64,000 nucleotides of DNA. Source: Bacillus sp. MUM 116. GTDB taxonomy: Bacteria; Bacillota; Bacilli; Bacillales; Cytobacillaceae. The position numbers and the translations under genes are program-made. Location of the stretch: positions 27,465 to 91,464 of the forward strand of contig NZ_MLYR01000058.1 of the NCBI RefSeq assembly GCF_001866655.1. Direction: 5' to 3'. The notes below the pieces were generated by a model that was not told the origin of the DNA, ran no database searches, and worked only from the letters and a program-made list of their open reading frames with translations. Of the stretch, positions 48,318 through 56,962 are shown piece by piece (position 1 is the first letter of the stretch; each line of letters opens with the position of its first letter).

Positions 48318-49427
48318 ATGAAACGTAAATGGAGTAAGACAATGAAGTCAATTCAAGCTGGGGTATTAGGTGTAAGTTTACTAAGTTTGGCAGCTTGTGG
48401 AACAAATGAAAAATCCGCTGCTCCCGTTGTGAAAGATCCTAATTCACTAAAAGTTGGGGAAATTGAGTCAAAAGCCAAAAAAGAAGGGGCCATCAATAGC
48501 GTTGGTATGCCGGATACATGGGCAAATTGGGGAGAAACGTGGGGAGACGTGACAAAAAAATACAAATTGACCCATAATGATACAGATTTATCCAGTGCTG
48601 AAGAGATTGCCAAATTTGAATCCGAAAAGCAAAATGCCACAGCTGATATCGGAGACGTGGGGATTTCTTTTGCCCCCATTGCTGAACAAAAAAACCTAAC
48701 CATACCGTATAAAACCTCCTATTGGGATCAAGTACCGAAATGGGCGAAAGATGACAATGGAGACTGGGTTGCCGGATATCAAGGAACAATTGCCTTTCTA
48801 ACTAATAAAGAATTGGTAAAGAACCCGCCAAAATCATGGGCTGATATTTTAAAAGGAAATTACAAAGTAACAGTTGGTGATGTTCAACGCGGAGCACAGA
48901 ATCAAATGGCCGTTCTTGCTGCAGCGATTGCAAACGGCGGAAGTGAGTCAAATATCGAACCAGGTCTAAAATATTTTGCCAAGCTTGCCAAGCAGGGCCG
49001 TCTTAGTCTAACAGATGCAAAGCCGGCTAACATTGAAAAAGGGGAAGTACAGGTAGCCATTCTTTGGGATTTCAATGCAATTGGTTATGCGGAGCAAATC
49101 AACCGCAAGCAATTTGATATAAGTATTCCAAAAGAAGGTTCAGTTGTTAGTGCTTATTCAACCATCATTAACAAATATGCGAAGCACCCATATGCGGCGA
49201 TGGCGACTAGAGAATATATCTTAAGTGATGAAGGTCAAATTAATTTAGCTAAAGGATTTGCACGCCCGATTCGTGATGTACAACTTCCAAAAGAGGTAGC
49301 AGCCAAACTGGTTCCAAAAGAAGAATACAAAAATGCACAACCAATACAAGATTACAAAGCATGGGAAGAAACAGCAAAAACTTTACCGCAGCTTTGGCAA
49401 GAAGAGGTGTTAGTAAATGTTAAATAA
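48318..49427 (+). CDS. ABC transporter substrate-binding lipoprotein (iron/polyamine/phosphonate superfamily)
   Basis: About 369 residues. Lipobox LSLAACG puts the lipidated Cys near residue 27. The mature protein resembles family-1-type extracellular binding proteins (GAINSVGMPDTWANWG, then SSAEEIAKFESEKQNATADIGDVG, then KGEVQVAILWDFNAIGYAEQI), the group that includes Fe3+, putrescine and 2-aminoethylphosphonate receptors. AGGAGG precedes ATG 48318. It is followed, with an 11-base overlap, by the phosphodiesterase gene. A phosphate-containing ligand is suggested by the PhoP-box-like promoter and the enzyme neighbours. Confidence 0.9.
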   Translation: MKRKWSKTMKSIQAGVLGVSLLSLAACGTNEKSAAPVVKDPNSLKVGEIESKAKKEGAINSVGMPDTWANWGETWGDVTKKYKLTHNDTDLSSAEEIAKFESEKQNATADIGDVGISFAPIAEQKNLTIPYKTSYWDQVPKWAKDDNGDWVAGYQGTIAFLTNKELVKNPPKSWADILKGNYKVTVGDVQRGAQNQMAVLAAAIANGGSESNIEPGLKYFAKLAKQGRLSLTDAKPANIEKGEVQVAILWDFNAIGYAEQINRKQFDISIPKEGSVVSAYSTIINKYAKHPYAAMATREYILSDEGQINLAKGFARPIRDVQLPKEVAAKLVPKEEYKNAQPIQDYKAWEETAKTLPQLWQEEVLVNVK

Positions 49428-50250
49428 AGTGATTGTCGTTGTTGTTGATGGAATGAGATATGACAAGGGGTGCGAAGCACTGGGATATGTTCAGCATTTA
49501 GTTGAAACAAATCAGGCAGCACTATACAAAGTGAAGTCGGAGCTTCCGAGTCTTTCCCGTCCGCTGTATGAAGTATTACTTACCGGTACGCCAGCATCCA
49601 TGAATGGAATTACCTCCAATCAAACGGTTCGTTTATCTAATGAGAAAAGTATCTTTCATCTTACGAAAGAAAATGGATTAAGAAATGCTGCTGCAGCCTA
49701 TTATTGGGTAAGCGAACTATATAATCGGGCGCCATTCAACTTTATTGAAGACCGTATACAAGAAGATATGTCTAAGCCGATCCAATCAGGATTATTCTAT
49801 TGGGATGATGATTATCCGGATAGCCATTTGTTGATGGATGCGGAGTCTTTGCGCAGAAAGCATGATCCGCACTTTTTATACATTCATCCTATGGGAGTGG
49901 ATGTAAAAGGGGAGAATTACGGTTCGGAATCGAAAGAATATCGTGAACAAATTTTAAAAATGGGCAGCTTGTTAGCGCAGCTTCTTCCGATTTGGATGAA
50001 ATCCGGCTACCATATTTTAATTACCTCCGACCATGGGATGAGTGAATATGGGAACCATGGAGGCATAACCGATGGTGAACGTGATGTACCGCTTTTTGTC
50101 ATTAGCCCGAGAATTGAAACAGGAATACATGAGGAAACCATTCCTCAATTGGCGTTTGCTCCACTTGTTAGTGAACTGTTAGGTATTGAACCGTCTGACA
50201 AAATGATTTCTTATAAATTTCCTGGATTGAAAGAAGCGGTCACTCTTTAA
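49417..50250 (+). CDS. type I phosphodiesterase / alkaline phosphatase superfamily enzyme, cytoplasmic
   Basis: 277 residues of the nucleotide pyrophosphatase/phosphodiesterase fold. The first metal Asp11 is in VVVVDGMRYD, a probable nucleophile Ser47 is in ELPSLSRPLYEVLLTG, and the distal metal motif is TSDHGMSEYGNHGG. There is no signal peptide, so it acts on imported substrate. Relatives include phosphonoacetate hydrolase and enzymes cleaving phosphodiesters. The substrate is likely the compound brought in by the surrounding ABC transporter. It overlaps the binding-protein gene by 11 bases. Confidence 0.88.
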   Translation: MLNKVIVVVVDGMRYDKGCEALGYVQHLVETNQAALYKVKSELPSLSRPLYEVLLTGTPASMNGITSNQTVRLSNEKSIFHLTKENGLRNAAAAYYWVSELYNRAPFNFIEDRIQEDMSKPIQSGLFYWDDDYPDSHLLMDAESLRRKHDPHFLYIHPMGVDVKGENYGSESKEYREQILKMGSLLAQLLPIWMKSGYHILITSDHGMSEYGNHGGITDGERDVPLFVISPRIETGIHEETIPQLAFAPLVSELLGIEPSDKMISYKFPGLKEAVTL

Positions 50251-50293
50251 TTAGGATAGGCTTATAGTCTATAAATAAGGTATTCTTTGAAAA

Positions 50294-50331
50294 TTTGAAT
50301 CGATTTGGAATTAGGGCCAAATCGATTCAAA
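50294..50331. other. 15-bp perfect intercistronic hairpin
   Basis: TTTGAATCGATTTGG and its exact complement (50317-50331) enclose an 8-base loop, between the phosphodiesterase and first permease genes. No T-run follows. It may stabilise or process the mRNA, giving more binding protein than membrane subunits. Confidence 0.6.
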
Positions 50332-50365
50332 GGATTGTTAGCCATTTTTAAAGGAGCGAAAAATC

Positions 50366-51217
50366 TTGCAAAAACTAAAAAAACAAAAACTGTATTTATT
50401 AGCTCTTTTACTGCCATTTCTTATTCTTATTGTTGGTTTTGAAATTGGACCATTAGTTACGATGTTGAAAAATAGCTTTTATGCTGACGATGGAATTAAG
50501 GTGACAATTGAGCAATATGTAACTATATTCAAAAGTAAGTTTTACTTACAAGCCATTCAAAACAGCGTCCTTATTTCATTTTTTTCGGCCACCACTTCGA
50601 TCATCGTGGCGATTGGCATCGCCTATTCGTTTACAAAATTTTCGAAGAAAGCACAAAATCGTTTACTCATGATTGCCAATATGACTTCGCATTTTGAAGG
50701 AATTCCTCTTTCTTTTTCCTATATTATTTTGCTTGGAAACAATGGTCTGTTTACGTTGCTTTTTGCCAAGTTTGGCTGGGATGTGTTGGGGAAATTTAAC
50801 TTATACTCTTGGACGGGGTTAATTCTTGTCTACGTTTATTTCCAAATTCCAATGGCTATTATGCTTCTATATCCCTCATACCAAGGGATAAAACAGCAAT
50901 GGAAAGAAGCTGCAGCATTATTAGGGGCTTCAAAGCGGCAATTTTGGCTTCATATTGGTTTACCTGTCCTGTTGCCAAGTATTGCAGGTATATTCAGTAT
51001 TTTATTTGCAAATTCCATGGGCGCATATGCTACGGCTTATGCATTAGTCGGCAGCAATTATAATTTACTATCCTTGCAAATTGCCTCTCTCGTTGCTAGT
51101 GATGTTGCATTAAAGCCGCAGCTGGGCAGTGCATTAGGTGTTCTTTTAGCTTCGACGATGATTTTGGCGATGTGGTTTAATCAGCGCATGATGCGTCGTT
51201 TCAGGAGGGATTTATAA
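50366..51217 (+). CDS. ABC transporter permease (PotB/PhnU-like)
   Basis: 283 residues, about six membrane spans, with the permease EAA motif WKEAAALLGASKRQFWLHIGLPVLLPS. It starts at TTG 50366, nine bases after AAAGGAG; no ATG fits. It resembles the first permease of spermidine/putrescine, Fe3+ and aminoethylphosphonate systems. The last base of its stop codon is the first base of the next start codon. Confidence 0.9.
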   Translation: MQKLKKQKLYLLALLLPFLILIVGFEIGPLVTMLKNSFYADDGIKVTIEQYVTIFKSKFYLQAIQNSVLISFFSATTSIIVAIGIAYSFTKFSKKAQNRLLMIANMTSHFEGIPLSFSYIILLGNNGLFTLLFAKFGWDVLGKFNLYSWTGLILVYVYFQIPMAIMLLYPSYQGIKQQWKEAAALLGASKRQFWLHIGLPVLLPSIAGIFSILFANSMGAYATAYALVGSNYNLLSLQIASLVASDVALKPQLGSALGVLLASTMILAMWFNQRMMRRFRRDL

Positions 51218-52089
51218 TGAAATCTTCACTGCGTTTCCATAAAGCGGCTGTTGGGTTACTCATTATTTATTTGTTAATACCGCTAATCGGGACATTTTTA
51301 TTTTCTATTGCCGGCAAGTGGGATCGTACCATTTTACCTGAGTCTTTTACCATGAAGTGGTATATTGAATTATTTCAAGATGCAAGGTTTTTTACTGCCT
51401 TCGAGCACACATTGTTTCTGATTGTGATGTCTGTTGGTCTTAGTATCATTATTATGCTTCCGACCATTTTCACTATCACGATCTATTTTCGTAAATTGGA
51501 AGGTCTCCTTCAAGCGGTTGCGATGCTTCCTTATGGAATCCCTCCAATTGTTGGAGCTGTTGGATTAATCAAGTTATATTCGAATGGACCGATTCAAATT
51601 TCCGGAACACCCTGGATTTTGATTGGTGCTTATTTTGTTACTATTTTGCCATTCATGTATCAAGGGATCCGGAACAGTCTGCGGACCATTAATGCAGTGG
51701 AACTTGTAGATGCCGCTGAGTTATTGGGGGCATCAAAATTTCAAGCTTTTAGAACCGTCGTGTTTCCTAATATTCTATCCGGTATCCTAGTCTCTACACT
51801 GTTATCCGTTGCTCTTTTATTTAGTGAGTTTTCTTTTGCCAATTTGCTGGTTGGAGGACAGTTTGAAACCCTGCAAATTTATCTTTCCAACAAATTAAAT
51901 ACGAGCGGTCATTTAACAAGTGCAATTGTTATTACGTATTATTCAGTGATTTTGCTGTTAACATGGGCCGTTTTAAAAGCCACGTTCAGAAACCAAAAAA
52001 GTCCATATATGTTAAAAAAGAAGCGGATTTTTTCAAGTTTTAAGAAACAGTCTCCTAAAAACATTACTTTTTTGGAAGGTGATAATTAA
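51217..52089 (+). CDS. ABC transporter permease (PotC/PhnV-like)
   Basis: 290 residues with six membrane spans and the EAA motif VDAAELLGASKFQAFRTVVFPNIL. It should form a heterodimeric channel with the product of the preceding gene. The stop and start codons overlap the genes on both sides by one base, so the transporter genes are tightly coupled. Confidence 0.9.
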   Translation: MKSSLRFHKAAVGLLIIYLLIPLIGTFLFSIAGKWDRTILPESFTMKWYIELFQDARFFTAFEHTLFLIVMSVGLSIIIMLPTIFTITIYFRKLEGLLQAVAMLPYGIPPIVGAVGLIKLYSNGPIQISGTPWILIGAYFVTILPFMYQGIRNSLRTINAVELVDAAELLGASKFQAFRTVVFPNILSGILVSTLLSVALLFSEFSFANLLVGGQFETLQIYLSNKLNTSGHLTSAIVITYYSVILLLTWAVLKATFRNQKSPYMLKKKRIFSSFKKQSPKNITFLEGDN

Positions 52090-53102
52090 TGAGCTATGTA
52101 ACCATTGATCAAGTGACGAAGCGATATGAAAACCAAGTGGTTTTAAATCATATATCTTTAACATTGCAAAAAGGAGAATTTGCTACACTTCTTGGACAAA
52201 GCGGATGCGGAAAAAGTACATTGCTCAGGTCCATTGCTGGACTTGAAGAAGTGGATAAGGGAAGGATCTTGGTAGATCAAAAAGATATTACTCATTTATC
52301 ACCCCGGCAGCGTGAGGTCGGCATGGTATTCCAATCTTATGCCCTTTTCCCGAATATGACCGTTTTCGATAACATTGCATATGGGCTTAAAATGAAAAAA
52401 GAATCAAATATCAAATCAAGAGTGCAAAATATGATTGATATGGTTGATTTAACCGGAAAAGAAGGATCTTATCCGCATCAGCTATCCGGCGGCCAGCAGC
52501 AACGGGTTGCACTTGCACGGGCTCTTGTAATGGAACCGAAAGTGCTGCTTTTGGACGAGCCTTTAAGTGCATTGGATGCAAAAATCAGGAAGAATTTACA
52601 AAGGGAATTAAAAAGAATACAAAGAGAATTGGAGATCACCACGATTTTTGTTACTCATGATCAAGAAGAAGCTATGACCTTGTCAGACAAGATCTTTATT
52701 ATGAATGAAGGCAATATTGTTCAATCAGGTTCTCCTTCAGATATTTATACTTCCCCAGTCAATACCTTTGTTGCAAAATTTATCGGGAATTATAATGTTC
52801 TAAATGTCGAGGTATTTAATAAACTGATTCGAAGTCCGGAATTAAAAGGCAATGAAGTGGCGATCCGCCCTGAAGTATTACAATTAACGCCAGTTGAACA
52901 CGAAACCATGCCTTTAGAAGATAATTGGTCGGTTAGAGGTGTGATTCGGGATATTTCGATGACTGGGAATGTTTTAAGATATGAAGTTGAAACAGATGGT
53001 TCCATCTTCCATGTGGATTCTCTTCACCATCAAGGAGGAAAACTGGATCAGGGCTCACCTATTCGTATCCTTATACCAAAGAAAGAATGCATTGTTTTAT
53101 AA
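52089..53102 (+). CDS. ABC transporter ATP-binding protein (PotA/FbpC/PhnT-like)
   Basis: 337 residues: Walker A GQSGCGKST, Q-loop MVFQSYALFPNMTV, signature LSGGQQQRVALARAL, Walker B VLLLDEPLSALDAK, H-loop FVTHDQEEA. A C-terminal TOBE-type extension (about 235-337) follows, as in the PotA/MalK/FbpC group. It energises the two permeases encoded upstream. A short gap separates it from the DeoR gene in the same direction. Confidence 0.92.
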   Translation: MSYVTIDQVTKRYENQVVLNHISLTLQKGEFATLLGQSGCGKSTLLRSIAGLEEVDKGRILVDQKDITHLSPRQREVGMVFQSYALFPNMTVFDNIAYGLKMKKESNIKSRVQNMIDMVDLTGKEGSYPHQLSGGQQQRVALARALVMEPKVLLLDEPLSALDAKIRKNLQRELKRIQRELEITTIFVTHDQEEAMTLSDKIFIMNEGNIVQSGSPSDIYTSPVNTFVAKFIGNYNVLNVEVFNKLIRSPELKGNEVAIRPEVLQLTPVEHETMPLEDNWSVRGVIRDISMTGNVLRYEVETDGSIFHVDSLHHQGGKLDQGSPIRILIPKKECIVL

Positions 53103-53122
53103 ATTAGTAATGGGGTAATCAA

Positions 53123-53905
53123 ATGTTAATCTTACCAGAGGAAAGAAAAAATGAAATTTTAAATGAGTTAAAAAGAATCGGAAAGGTAAAAGTCATTGAT
53201 TTGGCCAAACAATTCAATGTTTCAGAGGAAACCATCCGTCGGGATTTAACACAATTAGAGGAAAATGGGTTATTAAAAAAGGTTTATGGCGGGGCAATAA
53301 AAACAACCTTCCAATCCGGGGAACCTCCGTTTACCCAGCGTACGACAGTGAATCAAGAAGCAAAAATTCAAATTGGTAAAAAAGCAGCGGAACTTATATC
53401 CGATGGAGATGTCATTGTTATTGATGTTGGAACCACTACACTGGAGTTTGCCCATTCTATCCAAAATAAAAAAAATATAACGATCTTAACTAATTCTATC
53501 CCAGTATCAGCTGTATTAACGGAATCTCTTAATCAACAAAAGTTCACAGGAGAGGTTTTACTGTTAGGAGGGCAAATTGATCCGAAACAGCAATCGGTCA
53601 GTGGTGGTATTACGGAGCAGGTATTAAATCAATTCAATATTAATAAGGCATTTATTTCAGCAGGCGGTGTCTCTATTGAAAATGGTATTAGTAATTTTCA
53701 TTTAAATGAAACTTTGGTTTCCCGAACCATGGTTAAGGTATCAAAACAAATTATTTTGTTAGCCGATTATTCAAAATTTGGCGTTGATACATTTTGTAAA
53801 ATATGCCCCTTAGAGAAAATAGATATCATTGTGTGTGACCAGCCACTTCCGGAACCTTGGATGAATGATTTGATATTAAACGAAATCGATTGGATAAAAG
53901 CATAG
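53123..53905 (+). CDS. DeoR/GlpR-family transcriptional regulator
   Basis: 260 residues. N-terminal helix-turn-helix at about 7-55 (ILNELKRIGKVKVIDLAKQFNVSEETIRRDLTQLEENGLLKKVYGGAI) and a sugar-phosphate-sensing DeoR domain with GDVIVIDVGTTTLEFAHSI. DeoR regulators typically respond to phosphorylated sugars or glycerol phosphate. Its place after the ABC genes suggests it senses the imported product, perhaps a sugar or glycerol phosphoester (inference). Confidence 0.9.
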   Translation: MLILPEERKNEILNELKRIGKVKVIDLAKQFNVSEETIRRDLTQLEENGLLKKVYGGAIKTTFQSGEPPFTQRTTVNQEAKIQIGKKAAELISDGDVIVIDVGTTTLEFAHSIQNKKNITILTNSIPVSAVLTESLNQQKFTGEVLLLGGQIDPKQQSVSGGITEQVLNQFNINKAFISAGGVSIENGISNFHLNETLVSRTMVKVSKQIILLADYSKFGVDTFCKICPLEKIDIIVCDQPLPEPWMNDLILNEIDWIKA

Positions 53906-53930
53906 AAGTGGATGAAAGGAGCAAAAGAAC

Positions 53931-54803
53931 ATGAGTTTAATTGCAATAGACTTAGATGGGACGTTATTAAACCATCAAATAGAAATAAGTGAAGAAAATA
54001 TAAAAGCAATTGAATATGCCCAAAAGAATGGAGTTGAAGTAGTCATTTCAACTGGCCGGGCATATTTTGATGTGCGGAGAATTTGTGAGAAGGCTGGGCT
54101 TACTACCGTTGTAATTGGTACAAACGGTGCCACCATTCATTCAAAAGATGAGAAGCTTTTGTCTGCTGCTGCAATAGAGAAAAATGACGTGCAATCTATT
54201 CTTCAATGGTTAGACGAACGGAATTTTTACTATGAGGTGTTTACAAACACAGCCATTTATACAATCAGAAAAGACAGGGAAAATTTCAATCATGAGATTC
54301 AAAGGATGAAAAGAACTGAGTTAGATTGTGATAGGAAAGAATTAGTGGAGGAAGCAGAAAGACAACTTGATCAGTATGGGTATGTTTTTGTTGAAAACTA
54401 TCATGATATTCTAAAACAAAAAGAAGATTTTTATAATATTGTAGTGTGTTCTTTTGATGAAAAGAAGTTAGAAGAAAGCCGGAAACACTTTAAAGAATTT
54501 GGTCCGTTAACAGTTGTTTCATCTGCTCATCATAATATTGAAATTACGAGCAAACATGCATCAAAAGGAATTGCCCTTGAAAAACTTTGTTCTTTGACAA
54601 ATTGCAGTTTAGACCATGCAATGGCAATTGGAGACAGCGACAATGATCGATCTATGTTCCAAAAGGTGAAATATAGCGTTGCGATGGGAAATGCAAAAGG
54701 TGAGATAAAAGATATTTGTACAATGGCCACTCTTAAAAATGATGAAGATGGTGTGGCTCATGCCATTTATCAATACGTGGATAATTTAGTAATACAACCA
54801 TAA
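53931..54803 (+). CDS. Cof-type HAD-superfamily phosphatase
   Basis: 290 residues. HAD motif I AIDLDGTLLN (nucleophile Asp7), motif II ISTGRAY, a class-IIB cap domain between, and motif III/IV GDSDNDRSMF. Cof-type enzymes dephosphorylate small sugar phosphates and similar metabolites. As the last gene of the cluster it could remove phosphate from the product released by the phosphodiesterase. AAAGGAG precedes the ATG. Confidence 0.9.
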   Translation: MSLIAIDLDGTLLNHQIEISEENIKAIEYAQKNGVEVVISTGRAYFDVRRICEKAGLTTVVIGTNGATIHSKDEKLLSAAAIEKNDVQSILQWLDERNFYYEVFTNTAIYTIRKDRENFNHEIQRMKRTELDCDRKELVEEAERQLDQYGYVFVENYHDILKQKEDFYNIVVCSFDEKKLEESRKHFKEFGPLTVVSSAHHNIEITSKHASKGIALEKLCSLTNCSLDHAMAIGDSDNDRSMFQKVKYSVAMGNAKGEIKDICTMATLKNDEDGVAHAIYQYVDNLVIQP

Positions 54804-54882
54804 CATAATCTATTAAAATAGCAGGTTAGTAATTACACGTATTAGGATAGGATGGCGTCTACTCACAAGGGAGAATCTTTAA

Positions 54883-55239
54883 ATGGATTGGATTTATATT
54901 TTGATTGCAGGTCTTTTAGAGATCGTCTGGATTATAGGCCTTAAATATTCGCATGGGTTTACTGAATTCATACCTAGTGTACTAACAGTGGGGGTTACCA
55001 TTTTCAGCTTTTTTTTATTGTCAAAGGCTTTACGTTTAATACCTGTAGGAACAGGGTATGCCATTTTTACGGGTTTGGGTACGGTTGGAACAATAGCTGT
55101 TGGGGCGATTTTTTGGGGGGAATCTATCAATCTGCTAAAACTTTTTTTTGTCATTTTAATGATTTTTGGAATAATTGGACTAAAAATCGTGTCAATTGAT
55201 GATCAACAAGAAGTAGATGATTTGTCCAAGGTTAGGTGA
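54883..55239 (+). CDS. SMR-family efflux protein, first subunit of a pair
   Basis: 118 residues, four membrane spans with the SMR pattern: conserved Glu13 in LLEIVWIIGLKYS, GTGYAIFTGLGTVG and the loop FWGESIN. The C-terminal extension (IDDQQEVDDLSKVR) is typical of the longer partner of paired SMR systems such as YkkC/YkkD or EbrA/EbrB, which export guanidinium or lipophilic cations. GGGAG precedes the ATG. I saw no guanidine riboswitch in the 79-base leader. Confidence 0.88.
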   Translation: MDWIYILIAGLLEIVWIIGLKYSHGFTEFIPSVLTVGVTIFSFFLLSKALRLIPVGTGYAIFTGLGTVGTIAVGAIFWGESINLLKLFFVILMIFGIIGLKIVSIDDQQEVDDLSKVR

Positions 55240-55246
55240 TGAGTAG

Positions 55247-55567
55247 ATGGCATGGCTGTTACTCCTTCTTGCTGGATTTGCTGAGATTGGCAGTGTCATA
55301 AGCTTAAAACGTGCAGAAGGATTAAAAAAATTTCTTCCCACTGTTGTATGTCTTGTGTTCGGAAGTTTCAGCTTTTATTTTCTTTCGCTTGCATTAACAG
55401 TTCTTCCAATCGGACCCGCTTACGCAATTTGGACTGGCATCGGCACTGTTGGAAGTGTCTTAATAGGAATGGCTTACTTTAATGAACCGAAAGATAGTAA
55501 AAGAATCTTTTTAATTCTTTGTATTATAATTGGAGCTGTTGGCGTTAAAATAACTTCTGGACAGTAA
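55247..55567 (+). CDS. SMR-family efflux protein, second subunit of a pair
   Basis: 106 residues, four membrane spans: AGFAEIGSVISLKRAEGLKK with the conserved membrane Glu, GPAYAIWTGIGTVGSVLIGM and FNEPKDSKR. It starts seven bases after the previous stop codon and forms the heterodimeric partner of the upstream subunit. The pair is followed by a terminator. Confidence 0.9.
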   Translation: MAWLLLLLAGFAEIGSVISLKRAEGLKKFLPTVVCLVFGSFSFYFLSLALTVLPIGPAYAIWTGIGTVGSVLIGMAYFNEPKDSKRIFLILCIIIGAVGVKITSGQ

Positions 55568-55577
55568 GAAAAGCACA

Positions 55578-55604
55578 AGCTAGGAGTAAATCCTGGCTTT
55601 TTAT
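55578..55604 (+). terminator. terminator of the SMR pair
   Basis: Stem AGC.AGGA with TCCT.GCT and loop GTAAA, followed by TTTTTA. The rest of the gap to 55797 holds a CCAGGAGC-CAT-GCTCCTGG hairpin (55757-55775) near the end of the convergent HupE/UreJ gene. Confidence 0.65.
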
Positions 55605-55796
55605 TTCGGAAAATAAACCAAAGGCACTCAGTATGGAGAATGTATCTTTTTTGTTTTTATCCTTTCTCATGCATAAAAAAGGATTGATACCATAACTGCC
55701 CGTCTGAATCTTTTTTATAACCATTTTGCTTGATTCGGAATTTTTATATGTGAATACCAGGAGCCATGCTCCTGGATCCCACTTTAAACCAATATC

Positions 55797-56873
55797 CTAA
55801 AAAAACGCACGCTCGATATACCAGACCACCCCGAAGAGGGTAATTGTGGTCGAAATGGCAGGAAGCGACCATTTGATTCTACGGATATATTGAATAACGG
55901 GATAAATGAATAACACGATGAGAACTTGACCGATTTCGATCCCCATATTAAACGTCAATAGAGAAGAAGCAAACTGTCCTCCATCCATCTTCATTTCTGA
56001 TAATATATCGGCAAACCCGAATCCGTGAATCAGCCCGAAACCGAAGGCTAACCATGCATTGTGCTTCGTGTTCTGTTTTAACAGATTAGTAAGGGCGACA
56101 TAAGCGATACTCAGCGCGATGGCAGACTCAACAAACCTACCAGGCAGTGTCACGATATGCATAGTGGCTAAAACCAGAGTCACCGTATGGGCTGCGGTAA
56201 ATGCAGTAATCACCTTAAGAATCTGTTTGATCGAGGTAGCTCCAATAAGTAAAGCGACCAAAAATAAAATATGGTCATAACCGGTAATCAGATGTTCCAT
56301 TCCAAGCAATAAAAATTGCTTAACGGTATGGATAATACTCAATTTGCCAAGTTGAATTTCCCGCGAATCATTGGTCAACACTGGATTTTGCTTTTTTCCG
56401 TCGAGGTCTAGTGTGACATAATTTGTGTGCCACTGGTCTAAATCATCAAAAAACAGGTTATAGGATAATATGAATTGCTCAGGCTTTTGTTTTATCGGAT
56501 ACTCCAGTATTGCTTCAGCATAAAGCTTTTTGTTCACTTCTGTTGCTTGAAGCCGGGTCAAGGTTCCCTCTAACGGTAAACCGTCGGCATGGAGTTTGAT
56601 ATTGGAGAGTAGATAGGATTCCACATCTGTTTTTGAATCCCGCAGAAATCGGTTTATGACTTTCTTTGCATGATTGCTGATATCGGGATCATTCGGGGTG
56701 ATTACGATCCTCAATTGGTCCATATTCATCCGCAGTACGTATTGAATGGTTCCGTCCTTTTCCGAGATGTCTGAATAAGCTTCGCTGTCGTTGGCATGTG
56801 CAAACGTATCAGGGACCGTGAACCCAAAAATCGCAAACAATACAACGATCAACATGACCCATTTTTTAACCAT
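55797..56873 (-). CDS. HupE/UreJ family membrane protein
   Basis: About 358 residues: signal peptide, an extracellular domain of about 170 residues, then a C-terminal membrane domain with about six to seven spans and HupE/UreJ signatures (LLGMEHLITGYDHILFLVALLIG, then TAAHTVTLVLA, then FGFGLIHGFGFADIL) rich in conserved His. The family is linked to nickel or other metal uptake in some bacteria; the role of this large type is not settled. GGAGG precedes ATG 56873; the longer frame from 56939 is rejected. It follows the phosphatase gene on the same strand, past a terminator. Confidence 0.87.
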   Translation of the reverse strand: MVKKWVMLIVVLFAIFGFTVPDTFAHANDSEAYSDISEKDGTIQYVLRMNMDQLRIVITPNDPDISNHAKKVINRFLRDSKTDVESYLLSNIKLHADGLPLEGTLTRLQATEVNKKLYAEAILEYPIKQKPEQFILSYNLFFDDLDQWHTNYVTLDLDGKKQNPVLTNDSREIQLGKLSIIHTVKQFLLLGMEHLITGYDHILFLVALLIGATSIKQILKVITAFTAAHTVTLVLATMHIVTLPGRFVESAIALSIAYVALTNLLKQNTKHNAWLAFGFGLIHGFGFADILSEMKMDGGQFASSLLTFNMGIEIGQVLIVLFIYPVIQYIRRIKWSLPAISTTITLFGVVWYIERAFF

Positions 56874-56923
56874 CTTGTTTGTCCTCCAAATTTCGACTTT
56901 TTCAGATAATACATTTACACAAA

Positions 56924-56952
56924 ATCCCACTGACCACAAAAGCCAGTGGGAT
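56924..56952 (-). terminator. terminator of the secreted phosphatase gene
   Basis: Perfect 9-bp stem ATCCCACTG with CAGTGGGAT. On the minus strand it is followed by TTTTGTGT. Confidence 0.75.
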
Positions 56953-56962
56953 GAAAACTTCT

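Noticed and set aside
54804..54882. Possible guanidine riboswitch before the SMR pair
   Set aside because: The leader is only 79 bases and shows none of the conserved ykkC class I or mini-ykkC sequence elements that I know.
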